From positions 1 to 7,551 of the forward strand of contig JAPLWU010000115.1 in assembly GCA_026396425.1 (NCBI GenBank): a DNA stretch of 7,551 nt, written 5' to 3'. This DNA comes from Microcaldota archaeon (lineage in GTDB: Archaea; Micrarchaeota; Micrarchaeia; Burarchaeales; JAKAKT01). Made by a program: the position numbers and the translations under genes. This document shows, piece after piece, positions 1-5,625 of this stretch (positions are counted from its first letter, which is position 1; each line of letters begins with the position of its first letter). The notes under the pieces are model-generated. The model did no database searches. It worked only from the letters and a program-made list of their open reading frames with translations, and was not told the DNA's origin.

Positions 1-672
1 GACCTCAACATGTGGTACTGGGCCACTTCCGTTTACGATTTCGAGGATTTCTGGAAAGCATTCCTGTCCAAATACCGCAAATACATCGCCCGCAGCTGGA
101 TTCACATCGCCACCAAGCTGCACCACTACAGGCGGCGTTATCTTCTCCCCGAAGCGGACGCAAGCGCGAAGAGCACTCCAGCCGTCGAGGTTATGGGCGG
201 CGGCCGGGAAAAGGCGGAGGTTGACGACCTCGACATGAAAATCCTGAAAATTCTCGTAGTAAACGCCCGCATGCCCCTAATCGAAATAGCGGAAAAGGTT
301 GGTGCATCCCCGAAAGTCGTGGCCTACCGCATACAGAATCTAATCGAAAAGCGCGTCATTTTGTTTTTCCGCGTGGTTCTCGACCTCGAAAAGGCGGGCT
401 ACCTCTACTACAAGCTGCATTTGTACCTGCGCAACATGGACGACGAAAAATTCGGCTCGCTCATGGAATACTGCCGCCAGCAACCAAACGTCATGTACGT
501 TGACGAGAAAATAGGCGGGGCCGATTTCGAACTGGAGCTGCACGTGGAAAGCCCGGAAAAATTCAGGGAAATTGTGGCCGACATGCGCAGCCGCTTCTCA
601 AATCTAATAGCCGACCACGAGTCGCTGCTATACTACAAGGAGCACAAGCTCGCGTATCTGCCTACCGGCTGA
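1..672 (+). CDS. Lrp/AsnC-like two-module transcriptional regulator, 5'-truncated by window edge
   Basis: The frame is open from base 1, so the true start lies upstream and 223 C-terminal residues are visible. It is homologous to the complete regulator at 1858-2838. Visible residues 1-47 match the end of that protein's first effector-like domain. Residues 76-125 form a winged helix-turn-helix (ILKILVVNAR..IEIAEKVGASPKVVAYRI). Residues 133-220 form a second Lrp effector-type domain with the signature GGADFELEL and the tail YYKEHKLAYLP. In this family such proteins bind DNA as oligomers and regulate nearby or metabolic genes; the ligand and targets here are unknown. Identity to the neighbour is roughly 40 percent by eye over the C-terminal half, with a longer charged and Gly-rich linker (residues 50-75). 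The stop codon is one nucleotide from the stop of the ankyrin gene on the other strand. Family assignment is firm; the biological role is not. Confidence 0.88.
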   Translation, partial: DLNMWYWATSVYDFEDFWKAFLSKYRKYIARSWIHIATKLHHYRRRYLLPEADASAKSTPAVEVMGGGREKAEVDDLDMKILKILVVNARMPLIEIAEKVGASPKVVAYRIQNLIEKRVILFFRVVLDLEKAGYLYYKLHLYLRNMDDEKFGSLMEYCRQQPNVMYVDEKIGGADFELELHVESPEKFREIVADMRSRFSNLIADHESLLYYKEHKLAYLPTG

Positions 673-673
673 G

Positions 674-1678
674 CTAACTCGCCCGTTTATCAGGTATTCT
701 TCTTTCATTTACCGGTGTCGGCGGCGTCCCATTCATTCTGCGAATGTCAGCCACTCCTGGCCCTTTTTCTTCTGCCTTCCTTATCCTTGCATTCTGCGCT
801 GCCTTTTCGAGCCTTGACGTACCCCGTCCGGGCCAAAATTGGCGGGCGTAGTCCGCTGGCGTCTTTCCTTCTCTGTCCTTCGCGTTTAAGTCCGCGCCTT
901 TCGCTATAAGCAATTCAGCAAACCTTGCGTCGCGCACCAGCACTGCCAAATGAAGTGGCGTATATTCATAAACGGTATTTGAGCCACAACCGCAACCGCC
1001 CCTGATCAATCCAAGTGGCGATATTTTTGAAGTACTTCTCGCATTTACGTCAGCGCCTTTCTCTATAAGCAATTCCGTAAGGTACATGTTAGTTTTCAGT
1101 ATTGCTCTAGCAAGAGGCGTGACCCCATGCCTGGCCGTTTCATTCACGTTTGCACCGTTCTCTATGAGATGCGCAATCCTGGGCCTGTCATCATTTTCCA
1201 CCGCAAGCATTAGCGGTGTGAGGTCCAACTCAATTTTGGCTTTTTCCGTGAGTCTCTCTACAGTCTCAAAATCCCCCTTGCTTGCAGCTTCGAGAATCGC
1301 CGTTATTCGCGAAGAATACCTTGCTGTGCCAAATACCGTCCTTCCATGATTGTCTTTTGCGTTTACGTCAGCGCCTTTCTTCAAAAGTGGCAGAATAATC
1401 TCAATATCGCCCCTAGTTGCATTGCACCCGTCTACCGCATAATCAAGACATGACCTCCCATGATTTGGTTTCGCATTTACATCAGCGCCGTTATCCATAA
1501 GCAGTAAAGCAATGTCGTTATACCCTTGGTATATTGCCACGTGAAGAGGCGACATGCCGTTACCTCCCGGACAATACCAGCTAACACACGCCTCGTTCAC
1601 GTTAACGCCTTTTCTTATGAGCTCGGCTACCGCCTTCGTGTCGCCCTCGAATACCGCGCTTTCAAGTTCGGTCACCAT
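674..1678 (-). CDS. Ankyrin-repeat protein with Cys-containing insertions
   Basis: A 334-residue protein made mostly of ankyrin repeats, a protein-interaction fold. Repeats lie near residues 4-29, 42-70, 76-108, 128-150 (degenerate), 153-181, 186-214 and 239-267, with a partial unit at 272-280. The marks are TPLHLAV-type helices and repeated KGADVNA ends. Two loop insertions carry cysteines (C31/C36, and C229/C231 in GGCGCG), plus C77/C85 within repeat 3. The last 45 residues are basic, Pro-rich and probably disordered. There is no signal peptide or TM segment, so it is probably cytoplasmic. An in-frame TTG at 1834 would add 52 residues. I chose ATG 1678 because GGGGGTGG lies 4 nt upstream, the first repeat begins immediately after it, and the longer start would lie upstream of the TSS predicted from either minus-strand TATA-like box. 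The partner is unknown. It sits between two Lrp-like paralogues, divergent from one and convergent with the other, so joint control is possible but inferred. Confidence 0.85.
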   Translation of the reverse strand: MVTELESAVFEGDTKAVAELIRKGVNVNEACVSWYCPGGNGMSPLHVAIYQGYNDIALLLMDNGADVNAKPNHGRSCLDYAVDGCNATRGDIEIILPLLKKGADVNAKDNHGRTVFGTARYSSRITAILEAASKGDFETVERLTEKAKIELDLTPLMLAVENDDRPRIAHLIENGANVNETARHGVTPLARAILKTNMYLTELLIEKGADVNARSTSKISPLGLIRGGCGCGSNTVYEYTPLHLAVLVRDARFAELLIAKGADLNAKDREGKTPADYARQFWPGRGTSRLEKAAQNARIRKAEEKGPGVADIRRMNGTPPTPVNERRIPDKRAS

Positions 1679-1681
1679 TTT

Positions 1682-1690
1682 CCCACCCCC
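1682..1690 (-). promoter_or_regulatory. Shine-Dalgarno of the ankyrin gene
   Basis: On the minus strand GGGGGTGGG ends just before AAA-ATG at 1678. It is a close match to the archaeal anti-SD complement (GGAGGTG). It decides the start in favour of ATG 1678 over the upstream TTG 1834. Confidence 0.7.
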
Positions 1691-1780
1691 TGTTGCTGAG
1701 CCAGCTCCTGCTAGCTCTTTTCCTCTTACACTTCCTTCCACCTGGCCTCCCGACTTGCTTGCTCTATTATGCGCCCCGTA

Positions 1781-1857
1781 GGATATAAACCCTTTCAGAC
1801 AATTTTTTATCAAAATAGAAAAATTTAAAAGCAAGAAGTTGAATATGATAAAATAAT
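1781..1857. promoter_or_regulatory. Divergent promoter region, ankyrin gene / second Lrp gene
   Basis: TTTAAAA at 1824-1830, preceded by an A-rich BRE-like stretch, is centred about 31 nt before the ATG at 1858. This predicts a start site within a few bases of the start codon, so the Lrp mRNA would be leaderless or nearly so; there is no Shine-Dalgarno. For the minus strand, TTTATAT at about 1783-1789 could give a start near 1760. The nearly symmetric TTTAAA could also fire in that direction. Lrp-family proteins often autoregulate, so an operator here is plausible but I see no clear palindrome. Confidence 0.55.
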
Positions 1858-2838
1858 ATGGAAAAAATTAAACTTGACCTCAAGGACAGGAGGATACTGT
1901 ACGAGCTCGATACTAACAGCAGGCGGAGTTTCTCCGAGATTGGAAAAAAAGTCGGCCTAAGCAAGGAAGTCGTGAATTACAGGGTGAAGCGGCTAACGCA
2001 GGAAGGGATAATCAAGGGCTTCACGGCGGCCATAAATATCGGAAAGCTCGGCTACACCTCCTTCAGGTTGTATGTCCGCCTTTCGGGCGCGACTCCTTCG
2101 AAAGAGGCGGAGATAGTGCAATACCTCGTGAAAACCAAAATCGTCCAATGGGTGGCGAGCGCTGAGGGCAACTGGCACATTGCCTTTTGGGTCTGTACGA
2201 AGACGATTTCCGAATTCAACAATTTCTATAGAACCTTCTTCTCAAAATATGTAAAGTACATAGACGAACATAGGTTAGGCATATGGACCAAGTGTTTTCT
2301 TTTCAGAAGAGCATTCATCCTCGGTATTAAGGAGGATTCCACCGAGCCCGACATATTCATCACGTGCCCGGAAAACCTACCCCTGCGCAGTAGCGACCTG
2401 AAGATTCTTAAAATACTTGTAGCTGACGCGCGAACACCAACGGTTGAGATAGCGAAGAAGACCGGCCTCTCCCCGAAGTCCGTTGATTCAAGAATAAAAC
2501 TGATGAAAGACAGCGGCGTCATAGTCAATTTCAGAACAATATTCGATTTGGGAAAACTTGGCATAACGTATTACAAAGTGAATTTCAGTTTGAGGAGCCT
2601 TGACAAAGACAAAGTCAAGAGCCTGAAGGAGTATGCTCACCTTAACCCAAATGTCGTCTACGATAATGAAACTTTGGGGGGATGGGACTTCGAGATAGAC
2701 GTGCAGACTTTCGGAGACGAGGAATTCGAGAGCTTCATGGACGAATTCAGGACTAGATTCTCAAACGTCATCCGCTCCTACGAAATACTGAAATTCAGAA
2801 AGGAGCACAAATTCGTTTTTCTGCCTACGGAAAAATGA
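1858..2838 (+). CDS. Lrp/AsnC-like regulator with two HTH-effector modules
   Basis: A 326-residue protein built from two tandem Lrp-like units, about twice the length of a classical Lrp (about 150 residues). HTH 1 spans about residues 6-54 (ILYELDTNSRRSFSEIGKK, recognition helix near SKEVVNYRVKRL). The first effector-like domain spans about 65-155. HTH 2 spans about 178-226 (LKILKILVADARTPTVEIAK, SPKSVDSRIKLM). The second effector-like domain spans about 236-322 with LGGWDFEIDV and FRKEHKFVFLP. The family binds DNA as dimers or higher oligomers; having both modules in one chain suggests an intramolecular pseudo-dimer, which is inference. It is paralogous to the truncated gene at 1-672. ATG 1858 was chosen because HTH 1 begins at once and a TATA box sits about 31 nt upstream. 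It ends one nucleotide from the stop of the opposing orphan gene. Ligand and targets are not predictable from sequence. Confidence 0.92.
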   Translation: MEKIKLDLKDRRILYELDTNSRRSFSEIGKKVGLSKEVVNYRVKRLTQEGIIKGFTAAINIGKLGYTSFRLYVRLSGATPSKEAEIVQYLVKTKIVQWVASAEGNWHIAFWVCTKTISEFNNFYRTFFSKYVKYIDEHRLGIWTKCFLFRRAFILGIKEDSTEPDIFITCPENLPLRSSDLKILKILVADARTPTVEIAKKTGLSPKSVDSRIKLMKDSGVIVNFRTIFDLGKLGITYYKVNFSLRSLDKDKVKSLKEYAHLNPNVVYDNETLGGWDFEIDVQTFGDEEFESFMDEFRTRFSNVIRSYEILKFRKEHKFVFLPTEK

Positions 2839-2839
2839 G

Positions 2840-3202
2840 TCAGTCGTGGTGGCCGGTTCGCGTTGCTTTCTCCCGCATTTCGACTTCCCTCGCCATGAGC
2901 GTCGGCCTGTCAAGCCCGACTGAGCTGTTCCCATTCGGCTTGCTGTTGTTTCCGTTCCTACCCGCCCTAAACGTTATCGTAACCTCATTAACCTCATAGA
3001 TCGGGCCGTTATAACCCTGGTCGCGCAGCATCTGCCTCTCGGCGTTCCGCTCCATCATTTCTCTTCCGCCAATTCCGCTGTGCCCGTTCCCCCCGGCAGC
3101 TTTTTCTGCCAGCGGCTCCCTGCTCCTAGGTCGTTGGACCACCCCCAAACTTCTAGAAGCATGTTTATCCGCCTTCTCCCTTAGGGCCAAAGCACCTTTC
3201 AT
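2840..3202 (-). CDS. Hypothetical hydrophilic protein, unrecognised
   Basis: A 120-residue protein that I do not recognise. It is rich in Arg, Glu, Gly and Asn, with no TM segment, no signal peptide and no cysteine. The N-terminal half is charged and helix-prone (to about residue 60, with RQMLRDQGYNG). A short beta-like stretch follows, YEVNEVTITFRAGR near 68-81, then an Asn/Gly/Ser-rich linker and a final charged helix. Disorder is likely over much of it. ATG 3202 is preferred over TTG 3214: minus-strand GGTGGGAG lies 2 nt before the ATG, and a TATA-like TTATTTAT lies about 35 nt upstream. It is convergent with the Lrp-like regulator and divergent from the small gene at 3422. Reading-frame length, promoter and SD support a real gene, but low complexity leaves some doubt. 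Confidence 0.6.
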   Translation of the reverse strand: MKGALALREKADKHASRSLGVVQRPRSREPLAEKAAGGNGHSGIGGREMMERNAERQMLRDQGYNGPIYEVNEVTITFRAGRNGNNSKPNGNSSVGLDRPTLMAREVEMREKATRTGHHD

Positions 3203-3421
3203 GTCTCCCACCAACAGGGGTTTCTTTTAACTCGGATAAATAATTTTTAAGAAATTCATGTACAAATGAGCATAAAAATTCAAAAAAATGAACAAACAAT
3301 GCGAAAAATGGGGCGAATCAATCAAACATTGCTCATTTGCTTAACCTATTTTTCAGCGGAAAGCCACTCCCTCGCGCCGTATTTAAACGCCCCAACCTCT
3401 TCTTCACGCGAGGCGTCTTGC
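3203..3421. promoter_or_regulatory. Divergent intergenic region with two TATA boxes
   Basis: This 219-nt gap is more AT-rich than its surroundings. Minus-strand TTATTTAT (3236-3243) serves the orphan gene ending at 2840. Plus-strand TATTTAAAC (about 3380-3388) lies about 38 nt before ATG 3422, with GAGGCG (3410-3415) as Shine-Dalgarno. Between them lies an inverted repeat (3263-3339, listed separately). A reading frame runs in from ATG 3266 to join the 88-codon gene, but its composition is not protein-like and the promoter lies downstream of that ATG. Confidence 0.6.
3263..3339. repeat. 10-bp perfect inverted repeat, arms 57 nt apart
   Basis: CAAATGAGCA at 3263-3272 is matched by its exact complement TGCTCATTTG at 3330-3339. 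The spacer is A-rich. It may be a pair of operator half-sites or the base stem of a long hairpin. By chance such a pair in an AT-rich 200-nt region is uncommon but not negligible. Confidence 0.5.
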
Positions 3422-3688
3422 ATGATAGAGGATGAGATAATACATTGGTGGAAGGACGAGAAGGGCGAGAACCACAGGAACTGCCTTCGAGTCGAGAGCG
3501 AGCCCCCGCAGCTCAATAACGGCTTCCCTCGTGATGGGGTCGTTTCGGTAAGGCTCATCAACACGGTGAGCAACCAGTGCATCAAGCTCTCGCCGGACGA
3601 GGCGCTGCGCATTAGCACCCAGCTCCTCCAAGTGGCGAAGGAACTTCTCAACGAGAAAAGGGTTCTCTGGCACCAGCACGAGGAGTAG
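3422..3688 (+). CDS. Small conserved-looking protein of unknown function
   Basis: An 88-residue acidic protein that I cannot name. Residues 1-20 are charged with a double Trp (IIHWWKDEKGEN). A beta-type stretch follows at 38-50 (GVVSVRLINTVS). A C-terminal amphipathic helix spans about 57-82 (LSPDEALRISTQLLQVAKE). The beta strand, 'LSPDEAL' cap and long helix resemble small archaeal proteins of unknown function, but I recall no named family. No TM segment or signal is seen, and there is a single Cys in each half. The start at 3422 rests on GAGGCG 6 nt upstream and a TATA box at 3380-3387. Upstream in-frame ATGs (3266 and others) would precede the predicted transcription start. No co-directional neighbour overlaps it, so it is probably monocistronic. 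Confidence 0.68.
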   Translation: MIEDEIIHWWKDEKGENHRNCLRVESEPPQLNNGFPRDGVVSVRLINTVSNQCIKLSPDEALRISTQLLQVAKELLNEKRVLWHQHEE

Positions 3689-3726
3689 GTTGGGTTGAAG
3701 CAGCTCCGCTAGTTATGCATTATTAG

Positions 3727-3828
3727 TGGACTCGAGGGGATTCGAACCCCTGGCCTCCTGCATTTAAGGTCGATTTGGAGTTCCAAACCACATGCCAAGC
3801 AGGCGCGCTACCACTGCGCCACGAGCCC
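3727..3828 (-). tRNA. tRNA-Ala (GGC anticodon) with anticodon-loop intron
   Basis: A complete cloverleaf folds from the minus strand. The acceptor is GGGCTCG/CGAGTCC with discriminator A (complement of T3727). The D arm is GCGC-AGTGGTA-GCGC. The anticodon stem is CCTGC/GCAGG with loop TTGGCAT once the intron is removed, giving anticodon GGC at 3794-3796. The variable loop is AGGCC, and the T arm is AGGGG-TTCGAAT-CCCCT. The third acceptor pair is G-U, the classical alanine identity element. The mature length is 72 nt from a 102-nt gene. CCA is not encoded (the next bases are CTA). It starts 11 nt after the Sm-like gene stop, and I see no convincing TATA just upstream, so co-transcription with that gene is likely. 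Confidence 0.95.
3763..3792 (-). other. tRNA intron, about 30 nt, after anticodon position 37
   Basis: The intron interrupts the anticodon loop at the canonical 37/38 site; exact borders are ambiguous by one base because T occurs at both ends. Inside it TTTGG-AACT-CCAAA forms a hairpin. A central helix for the archaeal splicing endonuclease can only be drawn weakly: exon TTGG with intron TTAA, including two G-U pairs and a 2-nt 3' bulge. The motif would therefore be a relaxed bulge-helix-bulge. Confidence 0.85.
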
Positions 3829-3839
3829 ACTTTACGAGT

Positions 3840-4064
3840 CTAAGCCGGAGATATGAAGACGATGTTGTCTCCCCTCAACAGGAGCGTCCCGAGCTTTCTC
3901 TTAACCTCGCCGTTCTGCAGCTCCTCCGCCCCGTCGAGCACGAGGTTCATGTGAATATCATAGGAAATCATGTTCCCCCTTACCTCTAACCCGCCTTTCA
4001 GCCTTATCAGCACCGAGTTGTTCAGCGCCGTGTTCAGCACGTCAAATGGTCTCTTTTCCGTCAT
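3840..4064 (-). CDS. Archaeal Sm-like protein (SmAP/LSm)
   Basis: A 74-residue protein, the usual size for an archaeal Sm-like protein. These form heptameric (sometimes hexameric) rings that bind U-rich or oligo-A-like RNA. Sm1 spans about residues 10-44 (VLIRLKGGLEVRGNM, then the RNA-contact segment DIHMNLVL with D36, H38 and N40). Sm2 spans about 58-72 (LGTLLLRGDNIVFIS with R64-G65-D66-N67). Few residues lie outside the fold. ATG 4064 was chosen because a consensus GAGGTG lies 7 nt upstream at 4072-4077; the in-frame TTG at 4079 would overlap that signal. It has its own TATA box. Downstream, the tRNA-Ala gene begins 11 nt after the stop, so the transcript may carry both. Exact role (tRNA processing, sRNA binding) is inferred from the family only. 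Confidence 0.95.
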   Translation of the reverse strand: MTEKRPFDVLNTALNNSVLIRLKGGLEVRGNMISYDIHMNLVLDGAEELQNGEVKRKLGTLLLRGDNIVFISPA

Positions 4065-4071
4065 CAAAAAA

Positions 4072-4115
4072 CACCTCAAAAAATTAACATATCCCTTATT
4101 CCGCGAGAATTTATA
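4072..4115 (-). promoter_or_regulatory. Promoter and SD of the Sm-like gene
   Basis: Minus-strand TTATAAAT (4108-4115) is a good archaeal TATA box with a predicted start near 4085. It is followed by GAGGTG (4072-4077), a full-strength Shine-Dalgarno, 7 nt before ATG 4064. This separates the Sm-like gene from the Cys-repeat gene upstream. Confidence 0.7.
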
Positions 4116-4131
4116 AGGCTTGCCCGCCCCC

Positions 4132-5052
4132 TCACGGCCTCGCTAAAACGTAACATATGTCTCTTGCTTCCTCGCTGCTTACCTTCTCGCATAACTCGGG
4201 GTTATTCGTTTCGTCTGCAATCTGAAAGTAGCAGTGTGCCGTGTCCATTATTGATATTAAGTCTGAAATCTGACTGAGCTTATCGCATGCGGACGGGTCG
4301 TTAGTTGAACGCGCCTCTCGGATTTGGACCAAGAAGAAACAAGATGGCCTCATAAACTCGTTTTCAATTTTCTCGCAAATGCCCCAGTCTTTCCTTGCCA
4401 TCCCGACCCTCCAATAACAAAAATCGGCTTCATATGTGCCCAACTCCCCGCACCTCGAAGCATCCAGGCTCGCCACGGCCAGGCATGTTTGCGAGTTGTT
4501 TTCAATTTTTTCGCAAGCAGATGCCGCCCCCTCTCTCGGCTCGAAAGAATACCCCGGCGACGGGATAGCGGCCGAAAAATAGCAGCTGTCCCTAATCTGC
4601 GAATCGGTTATTTTAACGCAAAGAGAGGCATCCCCGTTACTCTCCGCTACGCCCTCATAACACCATTCCTTACCTTCGAGTCCCGACATAAGTTCGCACA
4701 TTGAAGGGTCTTTTTTATCCACTGCCCAAAATTTATAGCAGTCGTCTCTTTCCGCTTGCTTCGTTATGCCATCGCAAGAAGCTGGATATTTTGGCGGCGA
4801 ATTGGCAATAAAATCAGGATTTGAGTTAAGAATCGCGGTTGTGGCTGCGGCCAAGGCATATCCCCCAAGCAAAAATACAACCCCTAATGCGAACAAAATA
4901 TACGAAGCCTTCTTGAGGTCCCCTCCATCTTTCGAAGTTTTTGATAAGAAAAAAACAACCACCGCCGCGATAAGTATCGCAATGGGGACCCAGGGCAAAA
5001 CGGCAGCGAAAAAATGCTCGGCTCTCACGAGCGTTCCTACGAGCGATGCCAT
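4132..5052 (-). CDS. Two-TM membrane protein with eight Cys-pair repeats
   Basis: A 306-residue protein. Two hydrophobic helices lie near residues 13-37 and 49-75, joined by a Lys-rich loop (KTSKDGGDLKK). By the positive-inside rule the loop is cytoplasmic and both ends face outward. The remaining 220 residues contain exactly 16 cysteines in eight similar units. Each unit starts with a short D-P/A-S-x-C motif, often C-E-K-I, and ends 8-20 residues later in R-D-x-C-Y or a variant. Examples are PELCEKVSSEEARDICYVLA and ASLCVKITDSQIRDSCYFSA. Each unit reads as a short helical pair probably closed by one disulfide, giving an extracytoplasmic solenoid; that is inference. Similar repeat proteins are, to my recollection, found in uncultivated archaea without assigned function. 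ATG 5052 is preferred over GTG 5061 because GGGGTGG (5058-5064) is then well placed. It follows the NYN gene by 15 nt in one operon. Confidence 0.85.
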   Translation of the reverse strand: MASLVGTLVRAEHFFAAVLPWVPIAILIAAVVVFFLSKTSKDGGDLKKASYILFALGVVFLLGGYALAAATTAILNSNPDFIANSPPKYPASCDGITKQAERDDCYKFWAVDKKDPSMCELMSGLEGKEWCYEGVAESNGDASLCVKITDSQIRDSCYFSAAIPSPGYSFEPREGAASACEKIENNSQTCLAVASLDASRCGELGTYEADFCYWRVGMARKDWGICEKIENEFMRPSCFFLVQIREARSTNDPSACDKLSQISDLISIMDTAHCYFQIADETNNPELCEKVSSEEARDICYVLARP

Positions 5053-5057
5053 CCAAA

Positions 5058-5064
5058 CCACCCC
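5058..5064 (-). promoter_or_regulatory. Shine-Dalgarno of the Cys-repeat gene
   Basis: Minus-strand GGGGTGG lies between the NYN stop codon (5068-5070) and ATG 5052. The tight packing supports translational coupling of the two genes and rejects the GTG at 5061, which lies inside this signal. Confidence 0.65.
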
Positions 5065-5067
5065 GGA

Positions 5068-5535
5068 TTATCTCGCGTCAGCCATTATCACTATATCAGC
5101 GGTATTCTTGAGGGCTATGCTGAAGCCCGGCTCGGCGCCAATCACAATTGTCTCCTTGCCGAGCTCCTTCGCCTTTATGAAAACGGGCCTGAAGTCAATG
5201 TCGCGGGTCATGAGCGCGATTATCTGTATGTTCGGGTTGAATACCTGCTGCATTGCATCCACAGCCATGGTCACATCCACGTCGCCAGTCGTAATCACCG
5301 GCTCGTAGCCCTGGTTGGTCATGGCCTCGATGAGCTTATCGGAAGCGTACTGGTCGAGGTAGATTTTGCAAACCTTTATGGCGCCCAGCTTCTTGAGCTT
5401 CCTGAGCACTGCCTCGAGGTCGATATTCACGTCTTTTCTTATCACGTTCGGGCCGTCGACCAGGAAGGCTATGTTCCTCGCCTCGCTCCGCTTCATGGCG
5501 GCCCTGAGCTTCTCGAACATCTTTTCCCCGACCAT
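5068..5535 (-). CDS. NYN/LabA-like PIN-fold protein (archaeal TIGR00288-type)
   Basis: A 155-residue protein, close to the usual 160 for this archaeal family. NYN domains share the PIN/FLAP nuclease fold and are predicted metal-dependent ribonucleases. Numbered from ATG 5535, the acidic residues expected in the pocket are D27 in FLVDGPNV, D85/D87 in TTGDVDVTMAVDAM, D93, and D112/D114 in TRDIDF. Also typical are YLDQYASDKLIEA and the final GAEPGFSIALKNTADIVI. The frame is open to TTG 5607, but the extra residues would be an out-of-frame reading of a tatD-like remnant. I therefore start at ATG 5535 (GGTTGAT 4 nt upstream); ATG 5520 with GGTCGGGG upstream is the alternative. It heads a two-gene operon with the Cys-repeat gene. 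No strong TATA is visible upstream, so it may be read from the tatD promoter across the inverted-repeat element. Substrate unknown. Confidence 0.9.
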   Translation of the reverse strand: MVGEKMFEKLRAAMKRSEARNIAFLVDGPNVIRKDVNIDLEAVLRKLKKLGAIKVCKIYLDQYASDKLIEAMTNQGYEPVITTGDVDVTMAVDAMQQVFNPNIQIIALMTRDIDFRPVFIKAKELGKETIVIGAEPGFSIALKNTADIVIMADAR

Positions 5536-5557
5536 AAAAATCAACCAAAACTTCAAA

Positions 5558-5623
5558 TCAACAAACTCTTCTCGCATTCTCGCTCGTTTTTTTGGCGACT
5601 TTGCCAACCCCGACTCCCTCGCG
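5558..5623 (-). pseudogene. Remnant of a tatD C-terminus
   Basis: Read on the minus strand from 5623, one frame gives REGVGVGKVAKKTSENARR-VC-stop. The intact TatD ends TKGVAFEEVARATSENARKFYRLMD. Ten of 20 aligned residues match without gaps, including the invariant-looking TSENAR. A 17-bp exact match lies at the core (5571-5587 and 5765-5781). Other codons differ at synonymous and non-synonymous sites, so this is a diverged homologue and not a fresh duplication. It has no start and begins three bases from the inverted-repeat element. It is probably the stump of an older or paralogous tatD. The NYN gene's apparent N-terminal extension overlaps it in another frame. Confidence 0.65.
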
Positions 5624-5625
5624 TC

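Noticed and set aside
882..1640. Regular repeats on the plus strand suggesting a CRISPR-like or tandem DNA array
   Set aside because: The periodic GCATTTACGTCAGCGCC units are codons of ankyrin repeats (KGADVNA) read on the minus strand; spacing is protein-repeat spacing and the units are degenerate.
1679..1834. 52-residue N-terminal extension of the ankyrin protein from TTG 1834
   Set aside because: It overlaps the divergent promoter and lies upstream of the likely transcription starts; a strong SD precedes ATG 1678.
3266..3421. 52-residue N-terminal extension of the 88-residue protein
   Set aside because: The TATA box at 3380-3387 and SD at 3410-3415 lie inside it, and its composition follows the AT-rich intergenic DNA.
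3404..3679. Minus-strand frames opposite the 88-codon gene
   Set aside because: Two overlapping antisense frames have no promoter or SD and no protein-like pattern; the plus gene has both signals.
5588..5606. TTGGC/GCCAA stem next to a run of seven T on the plus strand as a terminator
   Set aside because: The T run precedes the stem on the plus strand and is an A run on the transcribed minus strand, so it does not fit termination in either direction.
5536..5607. 24-residue N-terminal extension of the NYN protein from TTG 5607
   Set aside because: The bases are better explained as a tatD remnant in another frame, and the family begins close to MFEKL or MVGEK.
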